From an uncultured Brachyspira sp. (GTDB lineage Bacteria; Spirochaetota; Brachyspiria; Brachyspirales; Brachyspiraceae), in contig NZ_CALXRM010000004.1 of assembly GCF_944390845.1 (NCBI RefSeq), forward strand, positions 1 through 64,000: 64,000 nt of DNA, given 5' to 3'. Positions 10,889 through 19,593 of the stretch are shown here, in pieces. Position 1 is the stretch's first letter; each line of letters opens with the position of its first letter. Under the pieces are notes generated by a model that made no database searches, was not told the origin of the DNA, and worked only from the letters and a program-made list of their open reading frames with translations. A program made the position numbers and the translations under genes.

Positions 10889-10916
10889 AAACCCCTTTGG
10901 AAATAAAGGGGTTTTT
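10889..10916 (+). terminator. Rho-independent terminator after the OmpA-like pair
   Basis: AAACCCCTTT (10889-10898) pairs perfectly with AAAGGGGTTT (10905-10914) around a six-base loop and runs into a T-rich tail. Confidence 0.9.
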
Positions 10917-10949
10917 ATTTATATAAACTTTTAAGGAAAATTTTTATTT

Positions 10950-12083
10950 ATGAAAAATATTATATTAAGTCTTTTATTTTTAATTACTTTTGAGGCTTTT
11001 TCTCAAACAGCAACTAATGAAACAGCAACAGCTGCTGCTGATACTAATGCTTCTGCTGCCACAGCGGGTTTAGTTAATTCAGATTATGAAAAGGCTTTTG
11101 AATACGGAACTCCAACTCAAAAAATAGCTACTATTGGAAAGATTAGAAGAACAAAAAGTGAAGCTGATATAGCTATGCTTGCAAGCCATTATCCTGAAGA
11201 AATGAATAATAGAGTAAAAACAGAAATTATCAATTTCTTCAAACAAATTAAAAATGATAATGCTAAAAGTGTTATAGAATACGCTATTAAAGATGAAAAT
11301 GATAATGTACGTAAAGAAGCTTATTATTTATGTTCTATTTATCCGGATCCTAAATTCGAAACTGATATAATGGCAGAAATTACAAATGCATCCGGATTAG
11401 TTCTTGATAGTATGATAAATGCTTTGGGTGCTATGAAATCAGAAAATGCAGCTGATTTCCTATTAGAAAAATATACAAACAATGTGGTAAGCTCTACTAC
11501 AAAAGTTGAAATATTAAGATACTTCAGTGAAACAAAAAATCCAAAAGGTGAAGAAATTTGCCAAAATGCTTCACAGAATACTGGGGAACCTGCTTTAGTA
11601 CGTTATATGGCTGTAGTAGCTTTAGGTGCTTATCCTAGTGCTGAAAATTATGAAATATTACAAAAACTTTTAGCTGAAGATTTACCGGAAATCACAGCTA
11701 GAGTTATTTATATACTTCCAGAGTACAGTGCTTATGGAGATGTAAAGAAAGATATAATTGAAGCTGCTAAGAATGACAGTGATTCAGTTCGTGTTTATGC
11801 TATTAAGGCATTAGATAGTTATAAATCAGAACCAGAGATAGAAAAATTATTATTATACAGATTAAAAAATGATAATTCAGAAGCTATCACTATGGAAATA
11901 CTTAATTTATATAAAGAGTCTGCCCCAACAGGAGATATGTATGAAGCTATAAAGACTTTATCATCATCTGCTGCAAGCGATAAAATAAAGAATCTTGCTA
12001 AATCTATAGTAGGAGAAGAAAGTGCAGACACAGAAACAACTATAGAGGAATCTCTTTCAGGCGTAAAAAATACTGCCAATTAA
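10950..12083 (+). CDS. Secreted HEAT-repeat protein
   Basis: A 377-residue protein with an N-terminal signal peptide (cleavage expected near FSQT, residues 18-21). An Ala/Thr-rich linker follows, then repeated alpha-helical pairs of about 33-35 residues typical of HEAT repeats (for example VRKEAYYLCSIYPDPKFETD and VRVYAIKALDSYKSEPEIEK). Expected to be a periplasmic binding scaffold. No catalytic motif is visible. It has its own terminator, and its gene lies 33 bases after the previous one. Confidence 0.75.
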   Translation: MKNIILSLLFLITFEAFSQTATNETATAAADTNASAATAGLVNSDYEKAFEYGTPTQKIATIGKIRRTKSEADIAMLASHYPEEMNNRVKTEIINFFKQIKNDNAKSVIEYAIKDENDNVRKEAYYLCSIYPDPKFETDIMAEITNASGLVLDSMINALGAMKSENAADFLLEKYTNNVVSSTTKVEILRYFSETKNPKGEEICQNASQNTGEPALVRYMAVVALGAYPSAENYEILQKLLAEDLPEITARVIYILPEYSAYGDVKKDIIEAAKNDSDSVRVYAIKALDSYKSEPEIEKLLLYRLKNDNSEAITMEILNLYKESAPTGDMYEAIKTLSSSAASDKIKNLAKSIVGEESADTETTIEESLSGVKNTAN

Positions 12084-12108
12084 AAAGTTATATATATTTT
12101 TTTACTGA

Positions 12109-12140
12109 GCTTGCTGTTATTTATAATGGCAGGCCTTTTT
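12109..12140 (+). terminator. Terminator after the HEAT-repeat gene
   Basis: GCTTGCTGTTAT (12109-12120) pairs with ATAATGGCAGGC (12123-12134) using three G-T wobbles, followed by a long T run. Confidence 0.7.
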
Positions 12141-12391
12141 TATTTTTTAATCTAATCACCCCGCCCACCCTCCCCTAATTCTTTTTAATTTTTTTAATTC
12201 ATTTATCAACTTTTCCTGCTGAAAAAGTTGCAAAAGATCAATTTATTTTTATTAAATATATTTAACTTCAGTGGAATATTAATAAGCTTTAAAAAAATTG
12301 ATAATAAAAAATACTAGATTTAATTTATATATATGCTAAAATTTATTAAAAGAAAATATTTTTAAATATAAAAATTAAAGCGAGAAAATAA
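12141..12391. other. Intergenic spacer with C-rich motif
   Basis: Non-coding AT-rich DNA with the string CACCCCGCCCACC at 12157-12169, the same motif as at about 5602. A short run CAACTTTTTCCTGC (near 12210) followed by an AAAAGTTGC string could form a small hairpin. No further gene is supported. Confidence 0.4.
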
Positions 12392-13642
12392 ATGCTTGTA
12401 AGTTTCAGTGCTAAAAACTATAAATCATTTTATGATGAAGTTACTCTTGATATGCGTGTAGAAGTAAATGACAGCAACAGAGAAGAAATTGAAAATAATC
12501 CATTCATATATAAAATAAATGATGATTATATATCAAAACTATGCATACTATACGGACATAATGGAAGCGGTAAGTCTAATTTACTTGATGCCATTAAATA
12601 TTTATTTCATATAAATTCTTATCAAGATGATGATATTAATCAGCATTATAAAAAATTATTTATAAAAAATATGGTTTATGGAAAAGATGAAGATATAAAA
12701 TTTTTTCTGGAATTTTACTATAAAAATAATTTATATCATTATGAAATAGTACATAACATTGACATAAAATATGAATTATTAAAAGAAAATAATAATATAA
12801 TTTTTGAAAGAGAAGAAAATTCTATTATTAATGGTATAAATCTTTTGAAAAATAAAGAAGGCATACCAAACAATATCACAGTTATAACATATCTAAATAG
12901 TGTCAATAGTTATAAATCAATAATAGAAAATTACAGAATGGCATTTATAACTAATTTCATATTTCCATTACTAAATGCAAATGAAAATTATACTGAAAGT
13001 TTATTTTTTCAACTTGATAAAGTTTATTATGCTTTAGATAAATCAAAATCTTGGAATATATATAAAAAACTTATTTCACTTGCTGATGTTGGAATAGACA
13101 ATATAAAAATAATTGAAAATAGAAATTATATAGAAACTACTAATATTGTAGAAAATCTTATTAATAAAACTAGTAAAAAAAAGCTTATTTCAATCCATAG
13201 TAATTATGAAGATGAATTTAGAAAGATAGAATCTTATGGAACAAAAAATTATGCTAATAATCTATTTGATATATTAGGATGTGTAAAAAGCGGTAAATTA
13301 TCAATAATTGACGAATTTCAAGGTGTGCAGTCTGAACTTTTAGAACTTGTTATTAGTTTATTTCAAAAAAATATGTTTGAAGATTTGGATAATCCTACAG
13401 CTCAATTAATATTATCTACCCATGACACAAATTTGATGTGCCTAAAAAATACATTGTTAAATCATTATTGGTTTCTAAACAAAGAAGATAATAAAAGCGA
13501 ATTATACTGTGCTGCTGACTTTGAAGATTTAAAAAAAGAAGATTTAGAAAAAGAATATAAAAGGAATAGTTTAAAAGCTAAATACAATTCTCGATTATTT
13601 GAAATTCCTTCAAGATTTTTTATTGAAGATAATAAGGAATAA
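12392..13642 (+). CDS. AAA/ABC-type ATPase, probable phage-defence ATPase (AbiLi-like)
   Basis: A 416-residue OLD/RecF-like ATPase. The start (FSAKNYKSF) and Walker A (GHNGSGKSN, about residues 54-62) are typical of the AAA_15/AAA_21 families. Walker B (SIIDEF, about 305-310) and an STHDTNLM switch segment follow. The His usually found after the Walker B Asp-Glu-Phe (as in SSLHP) is replaced by Gln. It overlaps functionally with the RloB-like gene two bases downstream; this pair is the arrangement of the Lactococcus AbiL abortive-infection system. The defence role is inferred from family and context. Confidence 0.75.
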   Translation: MLVSFSAKNYKSFYDEVTLDMRVEVNDSNREEIENNPFIYKINDDYISKLCILYGHNGSGKSNLLDAIKYLFHINSYQDDDINQHYKKLFIKNMVYGKDEDIKFFLEFYYKNNLYHYEIVHNIDIKYELLKENNNIIFEREENSIINGINLLKNKEGIPNNITVITYLNSVNSYKSIIENYRMAFITNFIFPLLNANENYTESLFFQLDKVYYALDKSKSWNIYKKLISLADVGIDNIKIIENRNYIETTNIVENLINKTSKKKLISIHSNYEDEFRKIESYGTKNYANNLFDILGCVKSGKLSIIDEFQGVQSELLELVISLFQKNMFEDLDNPTAQLILSTHDTNLMCLKNTLLNHYWFLNKEDNKSELYCAADFEDLKKEDLEKEYKRNSLKAKYNSRLFEIPSRFFIEDNKE

Positions 13643-13644
13643 AA

Positions 13645-14253
13645 ATGAGAAAAAGAAGACAATTAAATAAAAAATATTATTTGTACTGCTTTTCTACTGG
13701 CGATACTGAATTAATTTATTTTAATAGATACGTTAATGAAATTTTAAAAGATAAAATAGAGTTCTCTCCAAAAAAAGAATTTATAACTCAAATAAACCCT
13801 AATATAAAAAACAAGAATAAAGACGCTTTAATTGGGGATATAATAGATTCTATTGAAAAAAGAATAACAAGTAATGAATATGGATTAGGAAAAATAATAG
13901 TCATTATAACGGATTGCGATAAAACAGACCCAAAAAATATTAATGACTTAAGATTTAGATTCCAAAACAAATTCAAGGATAAAACTTTATTTATACTCAA
14001 TTATCAGGCATTGGAAAGCTGGCTTGAATATTACTATAATCAAAAAACTAATAAAGAACAAATTAGAAGAGATGTAAAAGAACATTGGGATAAAATATTT
14101 CAAAATAATCATGATAATGCTGTAAATAAATACTTAAAAGAACATAATCAAAAAGAACCTTCATCAATAGATAACTATTCAAATATACAGTCATCAAAAT
14201 ACTCAGATTTTCCTTATGCTTTTAAATATTTGAATGGATTAGAAATAAAATAA
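13645..14253 (+). CDS. RloB-like protein (AbiLii-like), partner of the ATPase
   Basis: A 202-residue protein resembling the RloB family, whose core is a TOPRIM-like fold. Candidate acidic active-site residues are Glu22 in GDTE and the DCDKTDP cluster near residues 89-95. The C-terminal part carries the conserved ALESWLEYYY segment. RloB proteins are found next to restriction loci and pair with AAA ATPases in AbiL-type phage defence. The ribosome site AAGGA lies inside the end of the ATPase gene, two bases away, which implies co-translation. The C-terminus ends without the long tail of some homologues. Confidence 0.7.
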   Translation: MRKRRQLNKKYYLYCFSTGDTELIYFNRYVNEILKDKIEFSPKKEFITQINPNIKNKNKDALIGDIIDSIEKRITSNEYGLGKIIVIITDCDKTDPKNINDLRFRFQNKFKDKTLFILNYQALESWLEYYYNQKTNKEQIRRDVKEHWDKIFQNNHDNAVNKYLKEHNQKEPSSIDNYSNIQSSKYSDFPYAFKYLNGLEIK

Positions 14254-14302
14254 TATTATACAATTCTAACAATTCTTATTAAATCAAATTACATAATTAC
14301 TA

Positions 14303-14330
14303 TTGACAGATACTTTTTAAAATATATAAT
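14303..14330 (+). promoter_or_regulatory. Promoter of the methionine-uptake operon
   Basis: TTGACA (14303-14308) and TATAAT (14325-14330) match both sigma-70 consensus hexamers exactly, with a 16-base spacer. The expected 5' leader is about 60 bases, too short for a SAM riboswitch, and none is apparent. Confidence 0.8.
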
Positions 14331-14396
14331 ATCTAAGTCTTTTATATTAATTTTTTTAATATATAATATAATCCACTATAAAATCACAGGATATAT

Positions 14397-15449
14397 ATGA
14401 TCGTTTTAGAAAATGTTAGCAAGGTATTTAAAACCGCTAAAAATAAGCAGCTTAATGCTGTTAATAATGTATCTCTAAAAATAGAGAAAGGACAAATATA
14501 CGGAATAATAGGTTTTTCCGGTGCAGGTAAATCTACATTGGTAAGATGTATAAACTTATTAGAAAGACCAACTTCAGGAAAAGTATATTTAGATGGTGTT
14601 GAACTTACAGCTTTAAAACCTAGAGAGCTTAGACATACAAGAAAAAAAATAGGTATGATATTCCAGCAATTCAATCTTTTCGGATCAAGAACTGTATTTA
14701 AAAATGTTGCATACCCTTTAAGATACAGAGGATTATCAAAAGAAGAAGTAGAAAGAAAAGTTATGTCGCTTCTTGAACTTGTAGATATAAAAGAAAAAGC
14801 CTATGTATACCCTTCTCAATTGAGCGGCGGACAAAAACAAAGAGTTGCTATTGCCAGAGCTTTGGCTAATGATCCGCAAATACTTTTATGCGATGAAGCT
14901 ACAAGTGCATTAGACCCTCAAACAACTTCTTCTATATTAAAACTGCTAAAAAAATTGAATGAACAATTAGGCATTACAATAGTGGTAATAACTCATGAAA
15001 TGAATGTAGTTAAAGAATTATGCCATAGAGTTGCCGTTATGAATCATGGTAATTTGGTAGAGGAAGGAAATATATTTGAGGTATTCTCACATCCTCAAAA
15101 TAAAATTACTCAGGACTTTATAGATACCACTTCAAATATATCAAAAATTTATTCGCTTGTTGAGGAAGGTCATAATATAACAAAATTAAAAGCCGGCGAA
15201 TGTATAGTAAGATTAAAATATAAAAAAGATAGTGTTGGAGAGGCTTTAATGTCTCATATTTCAAGAAAATATAATGTTGATGTTAATATTATATTTGGAA
15301 ACGTTGAACTTATAGATGAAAGTCTTTTAGGAGGACTTGTTGTTATACTTCATGAAAAAGAAAAGGGAGGAATAACAAAGTCTATAGAATTTCTTAAAGA
15401 ACAGCATGTTGATGTGGAGGTTATAACTGATGCTAGATATGATGAATAA
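14397..15449 (+). CDS. metN: Methionine ABC transporter ATP-binding protein
   Basis: A 350-residue ATPase of the methionine/D-methionine importer MetNIQ. Walker A (GFSGAGKST, about 40-48), the LSGGQ signature (near 142) and Walker B (LLCDEATSAL, near 163) are intact. The C-terminal 80 residues form the NIL domain that senses intracellular methionine and inhibits transport. Ribosome site AGGA precedes the ATG. It is first in an operon with metI and multiple metQ genes; its end overlaps metI by 20 bases. Confidence 0.93.
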   Translation: MIVLENVSKVFKTAKNKQLNAVNNVSLKIEKGQIYGIIGFSGAGKSTLVRCINLLERPTSGKVYLDGVELTALKPRELRHTRKKIGMIFQQFNLFGSRTVFKNVAYPLRYRGLSKEEVERKVMSLLELVDIKEKAYVYPSQLSGGQKQRVAIARALANDPQILLCDEATSALDPQTTSSILKLLKKLNEQLGITIVVITHEMNVVKELCHRVAVMNHGNLVEEGNIFEVFSHPQNKITQDFIDTTSNISKIYSLVEEGHNITKLKAGECIVRLKYKKDSVGEALMSHISRKYNVDVNIIFGNVELIDESLLGGLVVILHEKEKGGITKSIEFLKEQHVDVEVITDARYDE

Positions 15450-16110
15450 TTTAATGCCTAATGTAATGGCTGATTTACCTAGACTATATCAAAGTATATG
15501 GCAAACTTTTGTTATGTTATTCTATTCCGGAATAATATCATTTTTTATAGGCGGTTTCTTAGGAATACTTCTTATAGTTACAAAAAAATTCGGAATAATG
15601 GAAAATATATTAGTATATGAAATTTTAAGCAAAGTTATAAACTTTTTCAGAGCAATACCATTTATAATACTTCTTGCAATGCTTGTGCCTTTAACTAGAT
15701 TTATAATGGGTACTGCTATAGGTGTAAAAGGTGCTATTATACCATTAATATTCGGTACTGTTCCATTTTTTGCAAGACAAATAGAAAGTGCTTTATCAGA
15801 AGTTAATCCCGGATTAGTTGAAGCAGCTCAATCTATGGGTTCTTCTCCTGTAGCTATAATTTTTAGAGTATATTTAAAGGAAAGTATTGCCCCTATTGCA
15901 AGAGGTACTACTATAACTGCTATTAGCTTAATAGGATTAACTGCTATGGCTGGTGCTGTAGGTGCAGGCGGACTTGGTACTTATGCTATACAATCCGGAT
16001 ATTATAGAAATAAACTTGATATAATATATGTTTCTGTAATACTGCTTGTTATATTAGTCGGATTAATACAGGCACTTGGTAATTTTGTGGTAAAGAAAGC
16101 TACACACTAA
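15430..16110 (+). CDS. metI: Methionine ABC transporter permease
   Basis: A 226-residue integral membrane protein with five or so helices and the EAA coupling motif (EAAQSMGSSPVAI) that docks to MetN. The open frame begins at an ATG overlapping the end of metN; the in-frame ATGs at 15439 and 15442 are possible alternatives, so the first few residues are uncertain. It forms the translocation channel with MetN; substrate is delivered by the MetQ lipoproteins encoded downstream. Confidence 0.92.
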   Translation: MLDMMNNLMPNVMADLPRLYQSIWQTFVMLFYSGIISFFIGGFLGILLIVTKKFGIMENILVYEILSKVINFFRAIPFIILLAMLVPLTRFIMGTAIGVKGAIIPLIFGTVPFFARQIESALSEVNPGLVEAAQSMGSSPVAIIFRVYLKESIAPIARGTTITAISLIGLTAMAGAVGAGGLGTYAIQSGYYRNKLDIIYVSVILLVILVGLIQALGNFVVKKATH

Positions 16111-16139
16111 TAATTTATTAATAATAGGAGATTTGATTT

Positions 16140-17093
16140 ATGAATAATATAAAAAGAAGAAAAGCTGTTTTAATAGGAGCTGGACATGTAGGCTCTCATG
16201 CCGGATATGCATTAGCTTCTAAAGGATTAGTTGAAGAAATTATTTATATTGATATAGATGAAAAAAAGGCATTTTCACAAGCATTGGATATATTTGATGC
16301 TACTGTTTATCTGCCTCATAGAGTTGAAGTAAAAGCAGGGAATTATAATGATATAGATGATGCTGATATAATGGTTGTATGTGCCGGCCCTTTACCTAAT
16401 ATGAATCAAACTAGAATGGATACTTTAGGTGCCACAATAGAAGTTATGAAAGATATAGTTGGCAAAGTAAAAAATACAAAATTCAGCGGAATAATAATCA
16501 ATATATCAAATCCTGCTGATGTTATCACTCATTATTTACAAAACAAGCTAAATTATGATCCAAAAAGAATAATTTCTACAAGTACAACATTAGACTCTGC
16601 AAGATTAAGAAGAGCAATATCTGAAGCTATAAATGTAGATCAAAAATCAATATATGCTTATGCTTTGGGCGAACATGGTGAAAGTCAAATGGTTCCTTGG
16701 TCAACAGTTACTATAGCTGGAAAACCTTTATTTGAACTAATGAAAGAAAAAGAAAAATATTCAAAGCTAGATTTAAATGAATTAGCTACTAAAGGTAAAA
16801 GAGGCGGTTGGGACGTATTAGGCGGAAAAGGTTCTACAGAATTTGGAATAGGTGCTTCTTTGGCAGAAGTTGCTGAAGTTATACTTTGCGATGAGCATAG
16901 AGTACTTCCTGTATCAGTATATTTAAATGGAGAATATGGTCAAACTGATGTTTATGCATCTGTACCAGCTGTACTTGGAAGAAATGGAGTTGAAGAAATA
17001 ATTGAACTTAATATGAACAGTGATGAAAAAAAATTATTTGATGAATCTTGTAAGGTTATGAAAGATAATTATCAATTAGCCTTAAAGATGTAA
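16140..17093 (+). CDS. L-2-hydroxyacid dehydrogenase of the lactate/malate dehydrogenase family
   Basis: A 317-residue NAD-dependent enzyme. The Rossmann motif GAGHVGS (about 12-18), the Asp for NAD (YIDID), active-site Arg in QTRMD (near 90), the ISNPAD Asn, the LDSARLRR substrate-binding Arg and the catalytic His in GEHGES (near 178) are all present. The loop that sets specificity, normally NQKPGE in lactate dehydrogenase, reads LPNMNQ here with Pro at the Gln/Arg position. The substrate may therefore be a larger 2-keto acid rather than pyruvate or oxaloacetate. It lies between metI and metQ, which hints at a methionine-derived keto acid, but that is inference. Confidence 0.85.
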   Translation: MNNIKRRKAVLIGAGHVGSHAGYALASKGLVEEIIYIDIDEKKAFSQALDIFDATVYLPHRVEVKAGNYNDIDDADIMVVCAGPLPNMNQTRMDTLGATIEVMKDIVGKVKNTKFSGIIINISNPADVITHYLQNKLNYDPKRIISTSTTLDSARLRRAISEAINVDQKSIYAYALGEHGESQMVPWSTVTIAGKPLFELMKEKEKYSKLDLNELATKGKRGGWDVLGGKGSTEFGIGASLAEVAEVILCDEHRVLPVSVYLNGEYGQTDVYASVPAVLGRNGVEEIIELNMNSDEKKLFDESCKVMKDNYQLALKM

Positions 17094-17139
17094 TCAAAAA
17101 AAATAAAAAAACTAATTAGAATATTTGGGGGATTTTTGT

Positions 17140-17949
17140 ATGAGAAAAATTATTTTGTTTATTAGTATGATGTTTAGTATGATATTTTTAGCAGCTTGTT
17201 CAGGCGGAAATAAAAATATCAATAAAGTTAAGGTTGGTTATATTGGGGAATCTGACCGTGTTATTTGGGAAGAAGTTAAAAGGCAAGTTTCTACTAATAA
17301 TATAGAAATAGAACTTATATCTTTCGGAGATTATTTACTTCCTAATCAGGCTTTGAATGATGGAGATATAGATTTAAACAATTTCCAGCATTATGCCTTC
17401 TTTAATAATGAAGTAGAAACTAAAGGATATAAATTAACTGCCATAGCTGATACTTGTCTTGCCGCAATGAATATATATTCAGATAATATAAAAGACATCA
17501 GCGAAATAAAAGAAGGAGATAAAATAGCAATTCCTAATGATCCTTCTAATGGAGGCAGAGCCCTAAAAGTTTTGGAAGCTGCCGGACTTATAACATTAAA
17601 AGATAAATCTATAGCAAATCCTGAACTTAAAGATATAAAAGAAAATAAACTTAATTTAGATATAATAGAAATGGATGCTGGAAGTATATATAGTATTTTG
17701 CCTGATGTTGCTTGTGCTGTTATCAATTGTAATTTTGCTTTGAATTTTGGGCTTAATCCTGATCAAGATTCTATATATAAAGACAATCCTACAAACTATA
17801 ATGATAAAAATTATATAAATATCATAGCAGCTAGAACTGAAGATAAAGATAACGAAATTTACAAAACAATAGTAAAAGCTTATCAATCTGAAGAAGTTAA
17901 AGAAATTTACCGCAAAGATTTTAAAGGAGCTTATATAGCAGTTTGGTAA
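17140..17949 (+). CDS. metQ: Methionine-binding lipoprotein MetQ, copy 1
   Basis: An NlpA/MetQ-family substrate-binding lipoprotein of 269 residues with lipobox LAAC. The start is placed at 17140 because GGGGGA lies eight bases before it; a TTG further upstream is in frame but lacks a ribosome site. The family core strings DLNNFQHYAFF, IADTCLAAMNIYS and IPNDPSNGGRAL are conserved. It captures methionine outside the inner membrane for MetNI. It resembles copies 5 and 6 more than copies 2-4. Confidence 0.9.
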   Translation: MRKIILFISMMFSMIFLAACSGGNKNINKVKVGYIGESDRVIWEEVKRQVSTNNIEIELISFGDYLLPNQALNDGDIDLNNFQHYAFFNNEVETKGYKLTAIADTCLAAMNIYSDNIKDISEIKEGDKIAIPNDPSNGGRALKVLEAAGLITLKDKSIANPELKDIKENKLNLDIIEMDAGSIYSILPDVACAVINCNFALNFGLNPDQDSIYKDNPTNYNDKNYINIIAARTEDKDNEIYKTIVKAYQSEEVKEIYRKDFKGAYIAVW

Positions 17950-17969
17950 TATAATATAGGGGCTGGATT

Positions 17970-18749
17970 ATGAAATATTATATAATATTTTTCTTAATTG
18001 TACATCTCCTATATTCATGTAATAATGCTAATAACGTTGTAAGAATTGGTCATATCGGTGAATTTGACTATGATATATGGGAGCAAATAGATAAGGAATT
18101 AATAAGAGATAAATATAAATTAGACATTGTATATTTTGATAGTTATGAGCTTTTAAATGCAGCTTTAAACAGCGGGGATATAGATTTAAATACTTTTCAA
18201 AATTATAGCTATTTTGTTAATGATACAAATAATAATAATTATAAACTGGCAATTTTGGAAACAACTTTTATAGCACCTATGAATATATATTCAAAGCATC
18301 TAACAAATTTAAATCAAATAACTACAAATTCTAAAATTGCTATACCTAGTGATAAAATAAATTTGTCTAGGGCTTTATTTATATTAGAAAAAGCTAAACT
18401 AATAACATTACAAGACAATGATAATAATTTTTATTCTGGATATAATTTAATAGAAAATAATTTGCAGTTAGAAATAATACCTATGGATGCTGGTGAAGTA
18501 TATTACAGCCTTGATAAAGTTGATGCCGCTATAATTAACTATGGTTTTATATCTGATTATCAAAATGTTAATACATTATATTATGATGATGTAACTATAT
18601 ATCCTCATCATAAATATGAAAATTTAATAGTATGCAGAGAAAAAGATAAACTTTGCAATTTATATATATTTATAGCTGCTAGTTATAAACAAAAAATAAA
18701 GGCGAAGATAGAAGCAAATAAATTACAAGGACTTATTGCTGTTGATTAA
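17970..18749 (+). CDS. MetQ-like lipoprotein, copy 2 (divergent)
   Basis: A 259-residue NlpA-family lipoprotein with Cys17 after LLYS. It aligns along its whole length with copy 1 but the ligand-pocket segments differ: DLNTFQNYSYF replaces DLNNFQHYAFF and the PSNGGR loop becomes SDKINLSR. These changes are shared in kind by copies 3 and 4, forming a subgroup that may bind other ligands (another amino acid or peptide). Only 20 bases separate it from copy 1. Confidence 0.85.
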   Translation: MKYYIIFFLIVHLLYSCNNANNVVRIGHIGEFDYDIWEQIDKELIRDKYKLDIVYFDSYELLNAALNSGDIDLNTFQNYSYFVNDTNNNNYKLAILETTFIAPMNIYSKHLTNLNQITTNSKIAIPSDKINLSRALFILEKAKLITLQDNDNNFYSGYNLIENNLQLEIIPMDAGEVYYSLDKVDAAIINYGFISDYQNVNTLYYDDVTIYPHHKYENLIVCREKDKLCNLYIFIAASYKQKIKAKIEANKLQGLIAVD

Positions 18750-18780
18750 TAATAAAAAATAACAATAAAAAAAATTACAA

Positions 18781-19572
18781 ATGAAAAATATATTGATGAT
18801 ATTATTAATTTTATTATTATCATGCAGTACTAATAATAAAAATACCAACAAAGTTATAGAAATAGGTTATATAGGTGAATTTGATGTGAATGTATGGGAA
18901 TCTATGTATACTGAATTTAGAAATGAAAATATCATTTTAAATCTTGATCCTTTTTCTGATTATTCTATGTTAAATGAAGCATTAGAGAGAGGAGATATAG
19001 ATTTAAATACATTCCAGCATTACCTATACTTTGTTAATGAAACCAATAAAAATAATTATGACTTTACTATCATTGATAAAACATATATAGCTTCTATGGA
19101 TATATATTCGCAAAAATTAACAAATATAAATCAAATGCCGACAAAAGCTAAAATAGCTATACCTGATGATAATATAAATTTATCAAGGGCTTTAAAAATA
19201 TTGGCCTCTATTAATTTAATAAAACTGGCAAGTAATGGAGATATTAATTACAATTATACATTAAATGACATAGAAGAAAATAAATTAAATTTGGAAATAA
19301 TACCTACAAAGGTAGAACAAATACGTTATATGATGTATAAATTTACTGCTGCTATTATTAATTATAATTTTGCTTCCGATTTAAAGGACTGCAATATTAT
19401 ATATCATGATGATCCCAGTAAATATTCATCAGATATGTATGTTAATTTAATAGTTACCAGAAGTAAAGATGATAATTTGGATATTTATAAAAGAATAGCA
19501 AAAAACTATAAAAATAAATTAAAAGAGTTTATAAAAGCAGGAAAGATTGAAGGATTAATAGTGGTAGACTAA
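18781..19572 (+). CDS. MetQ-like lipoprotein, copy 3 (divergent)
   Basis: A 263-residue lipoprotein with lipobox LLSC and the NlpA fold. It shares with copies 2 and 4 the strings YIGEFDV, YFVNETNKNN and DDNINLSRALKI that set this subgroup apart. It lies 31 bases after copy 2. Presumably a periplasm-facing binding protein using the same MetNI transporter; ligand unknown. Confidence 0.85.
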   Translation: MKNILMILLILLLSCSTNNKNTNKVIEIGYIGEFDVNVWESMYTEFRNENIILNLDPFSDYSMLNEALERGDIDLNTFQHYLYFVNETNKNNYDFTIIDKTYIASMDIYSQKLTNINQMPTKAKIAIPDDNINLSRALKILASINLIKLASNGDINYNYTLNDIEENKLNLEIIPTKVEQIRYMMYKFTAAIINYNFASDLKDCNIIYHDDPSKYSSDMYVNLIVTRSKDDNLDIYKRIAKNYKNKLKEFIKAGKIEGLIVVD

Positions 19573-19593
19573 TATAATTTTAAGGAAACATAA

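Noticed and set aside
14254..14396. SAM-responsive riboswitch before metN
   Set aside because: The leader after the consensus promoter is about 60 bases, too short, and no conserved S-box helices are seen.
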